A stretch of DNA of 64,000 nucleotides. Origin: Bugula neritina (lineage: Eukaryota; Bryozoa; Gymnolaemata; Cheilostomatida; Bugulidae). This document shows, piece after piece, positions 21,138 to 33,637 of the stretch (position 1 is its first letter; every line of letters begins with the position of its first letter). The notes under the pieces were generated by a model. It made no database searches. It saw only the letters and a program-made list of their open reading frames with translations, and was not told the DNA's origin. The translations under genes and the position numbers were made by a program. The stretch lies in assembly GCA_964035545.1 (NCBI GenBank), contig OZ037769.1:14254633-14318632 (forward strand). Reading direction: 5' to 3'.

Positions 21138-24100
21138 CTAAAAGGTATAGTGCTTTCAAATAATTGTTTTGCAGAAGATATTTACCAGCATTTCATTTAT
21201 AAAAGAGTTACTAGTCAATGTGTCATAGTTATGCATGTGGATACGTCTTTCCTATAACTTATATACGTCTTTCCTATAACTTATATACGTCTTTTCTATA
21301 ACTTATACACGTCTTTCCTATAACTTATATACGTCTTTTCTATAACTTATATACGTCTTTTCTATAACTTATATATGTCTTTCCTACAACTTATATATGT
21401 CTTTCCTATAACTTATATATGTCTTTCCTATAACTTATATACGTCTTTTCTATAACTTATATATGTCTTTCCTACAACTTATATATGTCTTTCCTATAAC
21501 TTATATATGTCTTTTTTATAACTTATATACGTCTTTCCTATAACTTATATATGTCTTTCCTATAACTTATATATGTCTTTCCTATAACTTATATATGTCT
21601 TTCCTATAACATACATTTTTCTTCATGACAGTTTCATACTCAAGTTAAAATTGTGGTTGATATATGTTAATGCTATCCCTTTGAGAAAACCCCTGATGGA
21701 AGGGGTTTTTGTTAAAATTTAAATTAGGCACAGGAGCAATTATGACTGGATGCTTTTCCTAACATCACCAATGGCCTTTGTCTGGGATGACCCCATGACC
21801 TTCGTGCTTAATACTAGGCAAACGCTCTAACCCCTAGACCACGGCTGCTCCCTACACACCGACTGCTATTTAGTTGTCAAGTCATTAATTGTATAGCAGC
21901 ATGTCCTCACCCAGTGGCTGTGGCTTTACACTTTGGCAGCTCGGATGTTTGAGTGCAAACGTTTAACCTACAGCTGGTAGAATATTAGCGCGCTAGCATG
22001 CAAGTTCCATCGCATAAATAACAATCAATTTTGTTGATATAATTAATAAAATATAAATGAATTTGAATTGGAATTAACTTAAAGAGGCACATGTTAGTTT
22101 TTTCAGTATTTGTAACAGTTTGAAGCTTTTCTCAAGTATTTTTATCTATTTCAACTTAATAATTATAATAAATATTTGGTTTATTTAACATGTTTAGGAG
22201 TTTAACAAGTTTGGAATGCCAGTGTGGTCGGCGCATGATCAAATTCATGGTTATGTGTTTACTTTATAATATATTTCTTATAAAATTACAAATTCTTAAG
22301 GCAGGCTCTTCAGTTATTGATCAGTTTGTCACAGGGTAATACCGTAATAGGTAGCTTAAAGTTTTACTTTTACCCATAATATGCAGTATTTTACTGCAAC
22401 TACTAATTCAAGTCAACTTTGAATACAAGTTTAATCTTTGTTTATGTGATACATGCACTATTACTTGTCTTAACTGATATAATTAATTAAACTTGTCTAT
22501 GGCAGTTATCATTTAATTTCATTCTTATTATAAACTTTAATATAATTTAGTAGACCTACAATGTCATTTCCTAGAGTCAAACTCACCCTAGCTAGCCACT
22601 AAAAGAAGACAAGAGGTGATTAATCCAAAATCTGTATAATATATGTTTGAATACTTTACGTCATGAATAATTGTTTGTTGGTTTTATTTTAAAAACCTAT
22701 TAGGTTATAATTGCATATATTAACATATTTTGGCAGTTGGAATAAGTATAAATAAAGTTACGAACACCAACACCAGTACAACTCATCTATAGTTAGTGGC
22801 GACGCTACAGTAAAAAACTAAACCTAAAGAATTTTATAGAAGCCTGTCCTGAGGAATCTTAGCAAACCACCAGGAAGTTTCAGCAATTGACTCCTTAGAG
22901 AGGCAGCTGAGTACACCTGCTCCATATATCATACAGTATTAGCTGATAAGGCTAGTTTACTGTAAAGTCCAAGTGACAGTTTTAAATAAGGAATCTAATT
23001 AAAAGGTCATTTTAATTGTTTTGGCCTAGCTTTTATGAAAGAAAAATTTACTATCTTGAGCTATTATTAAAATACTTATTGATGAGCTAATTTAAACTAT
23101 ATTTGAGTTGAGTCACTCCGAATATTGTTTTTGATGAATTAGTGTGCTACTTTTTTCGACCTATTGTAAGTGGGAGACTGACCAATTAACAGAGAGCTTG
23201 CAAGTTTACCATAACTAAACAAACTCATAGGTAAACAGTACTTGCAGCGCATTGTAGCTCTGCGATTCACATAGCCTTGAATTTGCCTTGTGCATTGATC
23301 ATACTGTGCGCCTGCGCTATTTTTCTTTATGTTTTGGTCACCTTTTTGGTTGCTGCCTCACTAGGTACTTATTCAGTGTTTTCTACTGTTTACAGTAAGT
23401 TTGTATCTCTGTCATACTGAATGTATTATCATAAGCATACCACATAAATGCATCATACATGCACTGGCGGGATTATATTTTCTAAAAACTGAAAGTTTGG
23501 AAAGAAAAAAGGGAGGGTATTGAACTTATTGATAAGTTAAACAAGTTTAAAATATCCATAATATTGTTAAGTTTATTCCACATAAAGCTTTAACAATATA
23601 ATATGATATGTCTTTTTCTTTAGGTATTGTATTTTATATATTTTCTCGTTTAGGTACCTTGTACATTCATGTAACAGAGAAAACTATTTTAGAAGAAGTT
23701 TAAACTTGGCAGACATGAGAATGATTGCAACTATTTTTTGTTTACAAGCGAATGTAGCAAATTGAGAGAGATTTTTTGCTAGTGCATGTTAAGATGAGGC
23801 ATAACGTGTTTTTTCATATAAATAAACACCCTGTATACCCTCAACATTTTTTCTTGTGTACATCTTTTTGCATGTAACAATTAATTGTTGATATAGTAAA
23901 AGTAAACATGTAATATAATAACTATGTCAAGAAGCTAAAATCAACATGTTTAATCTACTGTACCTCCAAATTTCAGAGTGACCATATTTATGCTGATGGC
24001 CTTCTGTAAAAAACACTTCTGTTGCTAAGCTACCAGATTCTGCTAATGTCGCTTTCAATGCATCCTTAGATTCATGGGACAACAAGTCTTTTTCCATCTG

Positions 24101-26042
24101 AAAAACAACAAAAAACTATTTCCTAGTACTCAACTGTAATCATATTCAATAATAAAAGAGCTCAATATCAAGGTAAGGTTTTAAAAATGGATTGTACCAT
24201 AGTGTTTACAAGGCTTAGATTTGCATTGCAAAGTTATCTCGGAAATATCATTGATCTTTGGCAAATTAATTATTTACAAACTCTAAGATTGGTCAACAAA
24301 ATGCAAATATAAATTAACATTATTATCATTCAAATTTTGCCGTTCCATGATAAAATTTGAACATTTTCATATGACTCTCATACTCTATAATGGTGAAGCA
24401 GAATAAACAATTGTTTAACCTCTGCAAGGGTCTCCACGTGAAGTTTCCTGGCTTTGCTAAAAGCCTGGTACAAAATGGTTTCCTTGAGAGCGTCAGATGG
24501 GCTTCCAATTTCTGGTAGGTCTTTAGATTCCAGTCGAAACTTTAAAACCTTAAATTTATGTAATAATTGTAAAGTATTTGCAACTGTTGTAGTAATTTGT
24601 ACTTATATTCCAGGACAAATAAATAAACTGAATTGAATAAATTTCCTTATTAATTATATACATCTTTTGAAATATTATTATAGTAGCTATGTGAGCTATA
24701 ATAAAATTCACAAAAGATAGCTAAGAGGAAACATTAGAAAAATATTACAAGTATGACAAGCTGCTTTAAAATTTCAAAAGCTACAGACAATGAAAATATT
24801 TTTACACTAAAAAGTGTCCATATCCACGTTCTTTGAGATGATAATATATTCTCTTTTATGACTCGAATAAAAATAACACATTGAATTGATCTCTTCTGCA
24901 TTTTAAAAGTATTTTTGTCTTTTCACTGAATTTAAAACATAAAAAACACATAAGGTGCGTTTGGATTTTCACATAGCTCTCAAAAAGTGCATATGCATGA
25001 TTCATAAACCTTCAAATAACTCACAAACACTTTTTGTTAATAAAGGTGATAGCATACTTTAAATTTTTCAATGATTTGATTGCCGGTCAGCAGTTCATCT
25101 ACATCTGTACTCTTTGATGTGAACAACTCTTCAGCAACACTTATGACTACTTCTAAGAAATCATCTGGAATATCTGCTCAATTACAACAAAACTATTCTG
25201 AAATAAATAGCATCTTAAACTAGCAAGCAGCAAAGTTTGTATAAAAGCATTAATTAAATTTAAATAAAAAAAATCATATAAGACACATGCAATGCTTTTG
25301 CCTAAAATAACTTTTAAGATAAAGCATAGCAGTTTTGAAAACTTGGTAAAACATAAAGTGCATTCCTAACTTATTATATATATATAGGTTATGTTCTAGC
25401 AAAATTGTTTAAACGTGGGTATATATTGATTGATATTAGCTAAAAGTGCATTGTTGTAATTATGTTTTAACAGTTATATGATGTAACTTTTTATAGTGGA
25501 AGAAAAGAAATCAGAGTAGTGAGACTAAATGTTGATTATATCATATGGCGACCCCTAACCTTTTAAAGACCAGGATTTTTGCTCCTCACTTCCACCAGCA
25601 ATTTCTTTTCCTGGATAAGGAAAAGTAAACGCTGTGATGCGTTTGAAAGCCTTTTCTATCCCCTCAACTGCGTGTTTTATTTCAGCATTTGTGCTTTCCT
25701 CTTTCTACGCAAATTTGATTATAGGAACTATCACTATAAGGAAAACTTCAAAGGCAGTTTGATAAAAAAGCTTTATATAACAACTCTTGTACAATTTAAA
25801 TGTTTCTGAGTATAGAACTGAGAACTCACACACACAAACACACACAAACACGCGCGAGCATGCATATTTGCATATATATGAATTTAAGCTGTAGTCACAT
25901 ACTATATCATAAAATAGTTGAGGGTCTTCTCCAAACTTATCAGTATCCTGACAATTTCGAACTAAAAACAAGAGTTTACCAAAAAGATGGCCAGGAGCTG
26001 CATTTCCTTGGGTGTCAGAACTTCCAGCTATGCCTGCATAGT
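20567..26042 (-). CDS. Guanylate-binding-protein-like GTPase (GB1/RHD3 type), 3' six exons, CaaX-ending
   Basis: Six minus-strand exons join with matching phases: 25903-26042, 25560-25704, 25058-25173, 24420-24539, 23964-24097, 20567-21137. The product of about 408 residues has the back half of a large G domain (DYAGIAGSSDTQGN; LLFLVRNCQD at the site of the family RD motif), then AFTFPYPGKEIAG, matching the Pro-His-Pro-Gly-like segment of atlastins and GBPs, helical-bundle segments (DVDELLTGNQIIEKFK, IGSPSDALKETILYQAF) and a ~185-residue coiled coil ending CIVM. Met in the last position favours farnesylation, so membrane attachment is expected. GBPs are dynamin-related GTPases, interferon-induced host-defence proteins in vertebrates. 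Exons for the P-loop and switch regions were not found between 26043 and the relic at 27380, so the gene is interrupted, rearranged or continues further right. RD reads RN here. Confidence 0.8.
21241..21614. repeat. 22-bp minisatellite, about 17 copies
   Basis: Head-to-tail units of GTCTTTCCTATAACTTATAT plus AC or AT, with C/T variants. It lies in the last intron of the GBP-like gene, about 100 bp upstream of the last exon. Units abut without spacers. Confidence 0.92.
21670..21856 (-). mobile_element. tRNA-derived SINE, copy 1
   Basis: Minus strand. The head has the A-box-like TGGTCTAGGGGTTAGAGCG and a decayed B box. The body AGGCCATTGGTGATGTTAGG and the tail hairpin (AACCCC/GGGGTT around TTCCATCAG) match the copies at 34080-34291 and 59620-59836. 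It is somewhat degraded. It lies in the last intron of the GBP-like gene. Confidence 0.8.
21857..23963. other. Rest of the last intron of the GBP-like gene
   Basis: AT-rich DNA without recognised exons or elements, between the coding exons at 20567-21137 and 23964-24097. Confidence 0.5.
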
Positions 26043-27379
26043 CTGTGCACAACTAAAATATAACCAACATATGTTCATCAGTATTGATCAGCTATATATA
26101 GTTTATTCTGATAATTCTCCTGTCACTGCAGATCATGCTGTACGTGTCCAAACCTGGTTTCTTCTCTTCAATGCACTAAACAGAACCAAAATTATTCAGG
26201 CTAATGTTTGTAGCAAAACTGTGTTCTACTTAAATTCATTAAAAACTTTTATTTGGCCATTTCATTTATTCTTAATAAAAAAACATTTTTCTACGTATTT
26301 TCTTTTGGTTGAAAGCTTTCTTCTGAGTCTATAATTGAGAAATCTTTCCATGAACGGGCTATAGACTAAGCAGGCACAAGTATTGACTAGATTCAATGGA
26401 AAAAATACTCTGATAAATTTCTCTGAAAGAAAAACTCATAACTCTAACTCAAAATTCTAACTCATATACAAAGCAAAAGAGTAAATAAATTTCTATGTGC
26501 AATGCTTAATTCTAGAAAAGATGCGGCGATTTTTGTCCACTACAATCGAAGGATCAATTCAGACCCAATTATAATTTTGACAAATCTATATGAAGCATAA
26601 GATAGAAATAAATCATTAAAACTAAATTTCTTTCAATATTTACAGATGCTGAAACAGTAATTTGCAAATACAGAGATGAGAGTCTCACACTTTTTGGGAA
26701 ATTAGCAACCATTAACATGATTGAACATAAATATATAACTATTCAAGTGTGACATGTGAGATACCTACAAGAATGAAGATTTCAGGTGAGCAAATATTAG
26801 AAAGTTTTGCCACAACCACACCTCTTATAAACCTAGCAGAGTTTTTTAAAAGTCAAAACTTGTCGCAATGCAAGCTCTCACTTTATAACTACTGTAAAGA
26901 TTTGTGATTCAATCAGAAGCGACATAACTCTCATGCTACGAATTGCTACACTAGCGTAGTCATTAGAGTTAATCCAACAATACTCTAAGCTACCTTCCAA
27001 CCTAATAACAATGACAAGCTATCTCCCATTGCATTGGCTAGTGATCACCCCATATGAATTAGCTGATGATCACCTGATCATTCTTGTATTACAACAGCTG
27101 CGCACATATAACATGACCATAATGCGCCAGCCCCACGTTGTCTTAGAATGAAGCTGGTTTAACTAAGTAGTTTGCGTTCATGCTAGTTATTATGTAGTTA
27201 ATTCTTTCTTATGCCGTTTTCACTTACTATTGTATAATTTGCGGGCAATAAATATTTCTGTGCTGAATACTCGGGATTATTGATCTGCATTGCATCTCGT
27301 CTTAAGTACCCACACATGTTGTGAACCCTATAAATCCACAACCGCGGTGGCAGCAATGGTATCTGATTAAGACCGATGC
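26043..27379. other. Stretch upstream of the truncated GBP-like gene; no P-loop exon found
   Basis: Searched on the minus strand for a P-loop or DTEG-type exon to complete the GBP-like gene; none is apparent. Short open frames at 25987-26334 lack motifs. The right part (about 27150-27350) has an AATAAA and precedes the Ty3 relic, so it may be the remains of its left LTR. Confidence 0.4.
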
Positions 27380-29525
27380 TCTTGACCAAGGAGTAGAAGA
27401 GTATGGCAAGTGACGACAAGGGAAACGTTCTTCGTCCAGAGCCGATCGAAGATGAACTAGTAGCTGTGGAGGATGTCATAGGTAGTCACGCGCTGCCTAT
27501 GGACAGGTATCATTTGCAGGTTTCCGACTTCTGTGAAGCAATTTAATGCTAAGTTCAGCAATGTGGCAGCCATCTGCAGATTGGCCTAAATTTCAACAGC
27601 ATCTTTGAGGCACTAAAAGCCCGATTTGGGCTCACCTCTTGAGATTAACGTGTAAAGCTACAAGGACTCAGGCGTGATCCTGAGACACCCTTGAGAGAAC
27701 ACACAACTCTAGTTGAACTGTTGTTGCTTGGCCGGTAGAAGGCAGGAGGAGTTTGGCGCTAAAGGCGTTTCTCAAGTCAGTTGGCAATATCGGCTTGAAA
27801 AGGCATTTTCTGGTAGCTAAAATTGACATGGATGGGGGCCTTTTGATTTAGAAGTGCCTATTCCCAAGCCGATTGCACGTGTCAACCTGGGGTGAATGCG
27901 CAGAAAGTGGAGGCCGACGACGGGCTGCCACCGCTACAGCAGTTAAAGCAGACACGTCGGCATCAGCAGCTGATAAAGCAAACTTAACCAAAGTCTGGTA
28001 AAAGAGCTGCTGGCCGAAATTAAGTGTCTGCTGCAACAACTAGTAGCTGTGCGGCCTGTTTGGCTGCCGACAGCTGTCACGGGCAGACGCCCCCTTACTT
28101 GTTGGCAGTGTAGTAGTAGTAGAGATCTCTTTAGGAGCTATCCTCACGGTGGGGGAAAACGGTCAAACCTCGACGGTCCACGGCATAATTCGCCGACCTT
28201 GGGCCTTGGTTGACTTCTCTAAGACAAAGGCCATAGCTCAAACCCAACAGGGTGAGGAGGCCCTTATCATTGGAGTGGCAAGCTCCTTGGATAGTTAGCA
28301 GACCGCAAGGTTTGCCAAAACTTCTGGCTTGGCCACTCAGAAATCGCTTTGAAGGATTGCAGGAGGAAGAATTGTGCAAGAAGTGGAAGCAAGACCGAGA
28401 TTATCTTCAGCTGCCGATGACACCTCGGAAACTTCTTCGCAATCAGAAAGCGCAAGTGCATCCCAAATTTTATGCACATGAGGTGTCACCTCGAGAGACA
28501 AGTCGTTCAGTGCGCACCTAGATCAATGTGGAAGCTGTTCTTTTCTGCCAGGCAAGCTTGTCAGCAGAGCTGCAATATTCTTGTTGAACTGGGTGTACTA
28601 CCAATCTTCTGAGCGGCGTCTTTTTGACACACTCAGTGAATGAGACAGGGCTAACCTGGAGCCATATAAAGGAGAGCACGGCACATTGGCAGATGAGTCG
28701 TGCATTCCATTCTGTGAAGTGATTGAGCTGACAGGACGAGTCCTCGATCAAGTGATCAATGAGACCTTCTTCATTAGTTAGCTGAAGGAGGACGCCATCT
28801 TAGAGATACCATTCTTAAAAAAACATAAGTGTCGAATTGACTTTAACAAGTCAGTGGCGATGTTGGCCGGGCATGAGCTTGCTTGTGTTGATAAGTTTGA
28901 CAGGCCCTTGGTGGGTGGAGTGTAGGTGACAGGTGCCCCTGAGTCCTGATGTGCAGAACAAGGTCGCGTTTAAACCCCTGAATGGGCTCCAGAAGTGGAA
29001 GGTGTTGCTGTTTGGATTTACGTCCGCTTCGGCCACTTTCCAGCAACTCATGGAGCGGTTTTCAGTGAGCTACACTGCTCATCTACCTTGTCATCGTCAT
29101 CTTCCCCGACTTCAACACTCATGTTAGTCGGCTCAGAAAGGTGTTTGATAGATTTCAAGCTGCCGGTCTGAAGCTCAAGCTCTCTAAATGCACGTTTTTT
29201 TTTAGACAGAGGTGAAATACCTAGGCCATGCAGTTGGCTAGGACGGGGTAGCTACCGACCCTGAGAAGGTAAGAGTTGTGGGCATGTTTTGTGGGTAGGG
29301 TATTACAGGCAGTGCATACTCGACTTTGCAGAGATTTTTCAGCCATTAAAATAGCTGACAGGGGGGGTTTGTTGGCAGTAGACGAATGTGGAGCAGCAGG
29401 CATTCGAGCACCTCAAGGATCGCCTGCTGGAGGCACCCATTCTGGCGTACCCCGATCCGGCGAAGGAGTGCATTCTGAACACTGATGCTAGTGACCACAA
29501 TGTGGGAGCTGTGCTGAGCTGTTAG
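27380..29525 (+). pseudogene. Decayed Ty3/gypsy retrotransposon (gag to RNase H start)
   Basis: Higher GC than its surroundings. Fragments appear in the usual order with many frameshifts and stops: gag-like LKARFG and KLQGLRRDPETPLREHT (about 27610-27700), RT-like LLFGFTSASATFQQLMERF (about 29006-29062), FQAAGLKLKLSKCTFF with EVKYLGHAVG (about 29150-29235), and RNase H start ECILNTDASDHN (about 29470-29505). The YxDD site reads as a decayed VIFPDF segment. The element ends shortly after the RNase H start; no integrase is seen. LTRs are not clear, though both flanks (about 27150-27330 and 29540-29640) carry AATAAA and a CATGCTAG match. Confidence 0.8.
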
Positions 29526-30307
29526 AACAGTTGTGTATTAAAGCTCACTAATTATGTAATCGTTTTCTATTCATGCTAGCAGTAAATAACCTTCTTGTAT
29601 TTGTGTAAACAATAAAGTATCTTATCGTAAACAACCTGTCGCAGTGGCTTTGATTAAGTAGACCCACAAATAATAATAGTGAACTGGCAAAATTCACTAC
29701 AATATTATATCTTTTAAACTGTTACTTTCGTCTTTTAATTGTAATTTTTGAGCATTTGCCTAAAGTTGATTTAATCTAAATTGTGTATTGAATATATAAT
29801 TTACAATGGTAAATGAATATCAAAATCAGTATCAAAATTTGCATTCGGATTATTTTTATACTTTTAACAGAATTAGAGCTACATTTCTTAATTTACATAC
29901 ATGTCTTGCAACTAAAAACAGCTCCAAAAGATTAATGATGCTTTAACAACGCAAAATAATATTGAATTTAGTCTTATGCAATTTTAAATGCGTACACCTG
30001 TAATAATTTTATGCGTGGAATGTTATGATTCGCTGCATGTAATTATTGGTGTGGGTTATTAGCTGATGGAACACAGTGACTCTTTGCTGAGAATATTTAT
30101 TGATAAATAAATAAGAAGATTTATACTCACTATCCTTTATTGCACTCCAATGTATATATCCAAAAGTAGAAAAAGAGTTAGAGAGGATAACTCCTTACAT
30201 CACGTGGAAAACTATATGTACTACTATTATTCTAGGTATAAGGTAAATAACTATGCACTAAGTATACAAGTGTCCTGGCTTGGTAGCTCCGAGTTGTGTC
30301 TTCATCG
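29526..30307. other. AT-rich stretch between the Ty3 relic and arm B
   Basis: No gene recognised. It may hold a decayed right LTR near 29540-29640. The body of the duplicated GBP-like gene would be expected here but is not visible. Confidence 0.35.
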
Positions 30308-30373
30308 CAGCTACCAAAGAAAAAGTGGTGGAGAAACAAAACGAAAAATCAAAAGGAGGATTATGCATTGTCA
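30308..30373 (+). pseudogene. Second copy of the GBP-like C-terminus (orphan CaaX tail)
   Basis: The plus strand reads KVVEKQNEKSKGGLCIVM then TAA. This is the same C-terminal end as the minus-strand gene at 20567 (VVVEQKEKPKGRSCIVM). Homology starts after TCATCGCAG, which looks like a splice acceptor, and continues through the 3' flank into arm B. No coiled coil or GTPase exon is visible to the left, so this is the end of a duplicated gene whose body is gone, or an exon of a displaced copy. Confidence 0.75.
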
Positions 30374-31559
30374 TGTAAAATGCTTCACTGGAAAACACCA
30401 GTCTTGGTTCCAAAATCATTCCTAAAACTTCCTGTTTTTTTATAATCCTGGTGCACTCTGCAAATTGTTGCAGGCCTAAAACTTAATTGTTATCAAAAGA
30501 AGCAAGTGTGATTTATATCCTTCTAAACAAGAATACTATTAGTCTTGTGAAAAGTGATTTTTAAATTTAATACTTTAATTTAAATGCAGTTTCTAATTCT
30601 TAAATTCACAGCTGATTATTACAAAGTTATCTTGAATATTTGTTTATGCACGCTTTGCTAGCTATATATTCATCTATTTTGTTGCTTATAAATTACTATA
30701 TTATGTTGACTAGATCTTTACATACTAATTTTTATTTGAGTAAATTTTGAGGGTTTATCAGAAATAAACTATAACAATTACTATTACAATATTGCATGTA
30801 TTTTAAACATCCTTGCCTTTCATTTTCAACGTATAAAATTGTCAATATGTATAGTAGCCATGTTGCAATGGAAATATTACTATAACTAATTGATTATACA
30901 TGCAGTTTAACATTCTTTGAATCCAACATGATGGTCATGTGTGAGGCCATTGTGTATCACACCGTTCACTTAAAATAAGGTAAATTCAAAGTATGTCCTG
31001 AATGGTGAAAAAACCACCAATTTGAATTCTATAGAAACAGAAACTGTTTGAAATTTAAACCAACTATGGTTGATTCATTTTAAAAAAAAATAAAACAGCT
31101 TTTGAAACATTTTTAAATACTTTATTTATACTCTTAACTAATGAACTTTAAATAAAGCATTTTTCAGTGTTTTAAGGTCTTATAGAGTCAAAAATGTTGA
31201 AAGAAAGCTGCTTTTATCAAGAGACTATAACATCTTAAGATTTGTACATCTGACTGTTACCACACCACAGAGTTACAGAAAGCTATACAAATAACTGATA
31301 TCTATAAAGGAACCCCACAGATTGATTGAATTTAGGAGTTACTTCCTGAATTAAAAATTAACAATTTACAGAACGACCAAAAAGATGCTTGGTGTTAAAA
31401 TGCAATGATTTTGCGCTACAAGAAATGTTGATCCTTAATTTACTTACTATAGTTGAAAAATGAAAGTTTTACCATTTTTTTTGATAATCGCACTAGTTAA
31501 TATGACAATGACTTTGGTTTAATTGTAAAAAAAGTTTCTGACTTTGTTTTCCACAAATG

Positions 31560-32060
31560 CGTGTATGTATGTATAGCATATGTATAATATTTATGTATAG
31601 TATATATATATAATATATTATGTACGTATGTACAGATAATATATGTATAATATATGTATAATATGAATGTTTAATATAACGTATATGTATGTATGTACCA
31701 TATATGTATAATATATGTATAATATAATATGTATGTATGTACATATAATACATGTATAATATTATATATGTATAGTATACATGCATGATATATTATACAT
31801 GTATGTATACTTATAATATATGTATAATTTATATGTATAATATATTATTATATGTATGTATAATATACGTATAATATATATGTATAATATAACAATATGC
31901 ATGTATGTATACGTGTAGTATTTGTATAATATATGTATAATATATTATAAGTATATAATATATTATACATATATAATATTATGATTATATATGCATAATA
32001 TATTTATAGTATATATGTATAATATAACATGTATGTATAATGTATAATTTATATGCAAAA
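31560..32060. repeat. Degenerate ATGTAT / TATAAT-rich tract in arm B
   Basis: Inverted counterpart of the tract at 18965-19370, diverged in length and unit order, as expected of a fast-evolving microsatellite in a duplicated arm. Confidence 0.85.
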
Positions 32061-33208
32061 TAAATTTGTAAACTCTCTTAAACTTTGAACCATCTTTAAT
32101 TTTTTGGTTTAAATTAGTTTATGCACTGAATGAAAGCACACCAAAATATTTATTCAGTATAATGCGTTCCACTATATTTCTTTAAATACGTATTTTATAC
32201 TGAAACTTAAAATTGTTTGGTCAGGTATAACTTTAGAATTTTTCCATTTAGCCAAGAGCTAGCTCATCAATTTGAAAAAAAATTATAAAATTTACTTTGA
32301 TAAGATTGTGATAATCTTTTGACAGCATCAAACATTTTCTGACAGCATAGTTATATATTACATATATATATAATGCTAAAACTTGAATTTGATTGTTTTT
32401 GTTCTGTGAAATCTCAAATTTCCTATAGCATAGCCAGGTTAGTGCTAGCTCATAGATTTGTAGTAAATATATTTCTGTAAGCCAAAATTTTCATACTTTC
32501 AAAAAATATTATATTTGCAAAATATAATTCACTTTTTTTGGACAAATTGCCTGATTGCTAAAATGGTAAGCTGGGACAAACCCAAATGGTTTTCTAGTTA
32601 CCTTTTTTTTATAAATTATAGCAAAAATGTATTAATTATTATATTATTGCATAATTTGCACTAAAAGTACGCATGGACCGCGTACTATATTTACAATTTA
32701 AATTGCAGTCTAAACCCAGTCTAAATCAAAAAGCTTGTTTAAATAAATCTATACATAATATGTGCTATAAACATAAACTGAGGTATAAATAAGTGTCCAA
32801 GCTGTTCATTACTCAGTGCCTGCATAGTTGAAGGGTTAATTCAACATTCTGGAAATTTCAATAAAAACATCTGGGTTGGTCCCAGCTCACCCTTGGCGCA
32901 ATCAAGCATTTTTTTTTCAACAGAAGTAAACTTTTTTTTCAAGTATGGTGTCTGTTGAATAGATAACAACTGTTGACTTACAGAAATTTATAATTCCTGC
33001 AAATCTATAGTCGCATTATTACTGTGTGGCTGGAAAAACACTCTGAAATTTATTAGTGACAACATTGTATTAAATTATTATTTTGGTGAAACTTTTTATC
33101 AGATTAATCTCAACTTTAAAAAAAGCTTAACAAATTTAACTTGAAGCTAGATTGAGATACTGGTATTGGTAATTTTATGAATAGTGAAAAAACAACTTTC
33201 TAAGGTAG

Positions 33209-33368
<160 letters not shown>

Positions 33369-33637
33369 TTAACAGCATAACTGAAATTAAGTAAAGAAAG
33401 TAAACTGATACATTATATTACCTTGTTATGCCCTTCATTATCATTATTTGTAATTAGCAATCAATTTTGCTGGCATTAAGCCCAGCAAGTAGTACGAGAT
33501 ACCCAAGAGATTCATAAACAAGTTTATGTAGGTTTATATAGTACATAACATTCATCCCTCATTCATATATCATATAGTTGCTTTGATTTTGATTAGGAAG
33601 GAAAATGTGGTGCAGGATACATTTCTGACCCTGAAAC

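Noticed and set aside
21241-21614. CRISPR-like regular repeats
   Set aside because: The 22-bp units abut without unique spacers and the genome is eukaryotic; it is a minisatellite.
30150-30425. A 91-codon plus-strand frame
   Set aside because: It is in the wrong frame for the GBP-like tail it overlaps; only 30308-30373 in another frame is homologous.
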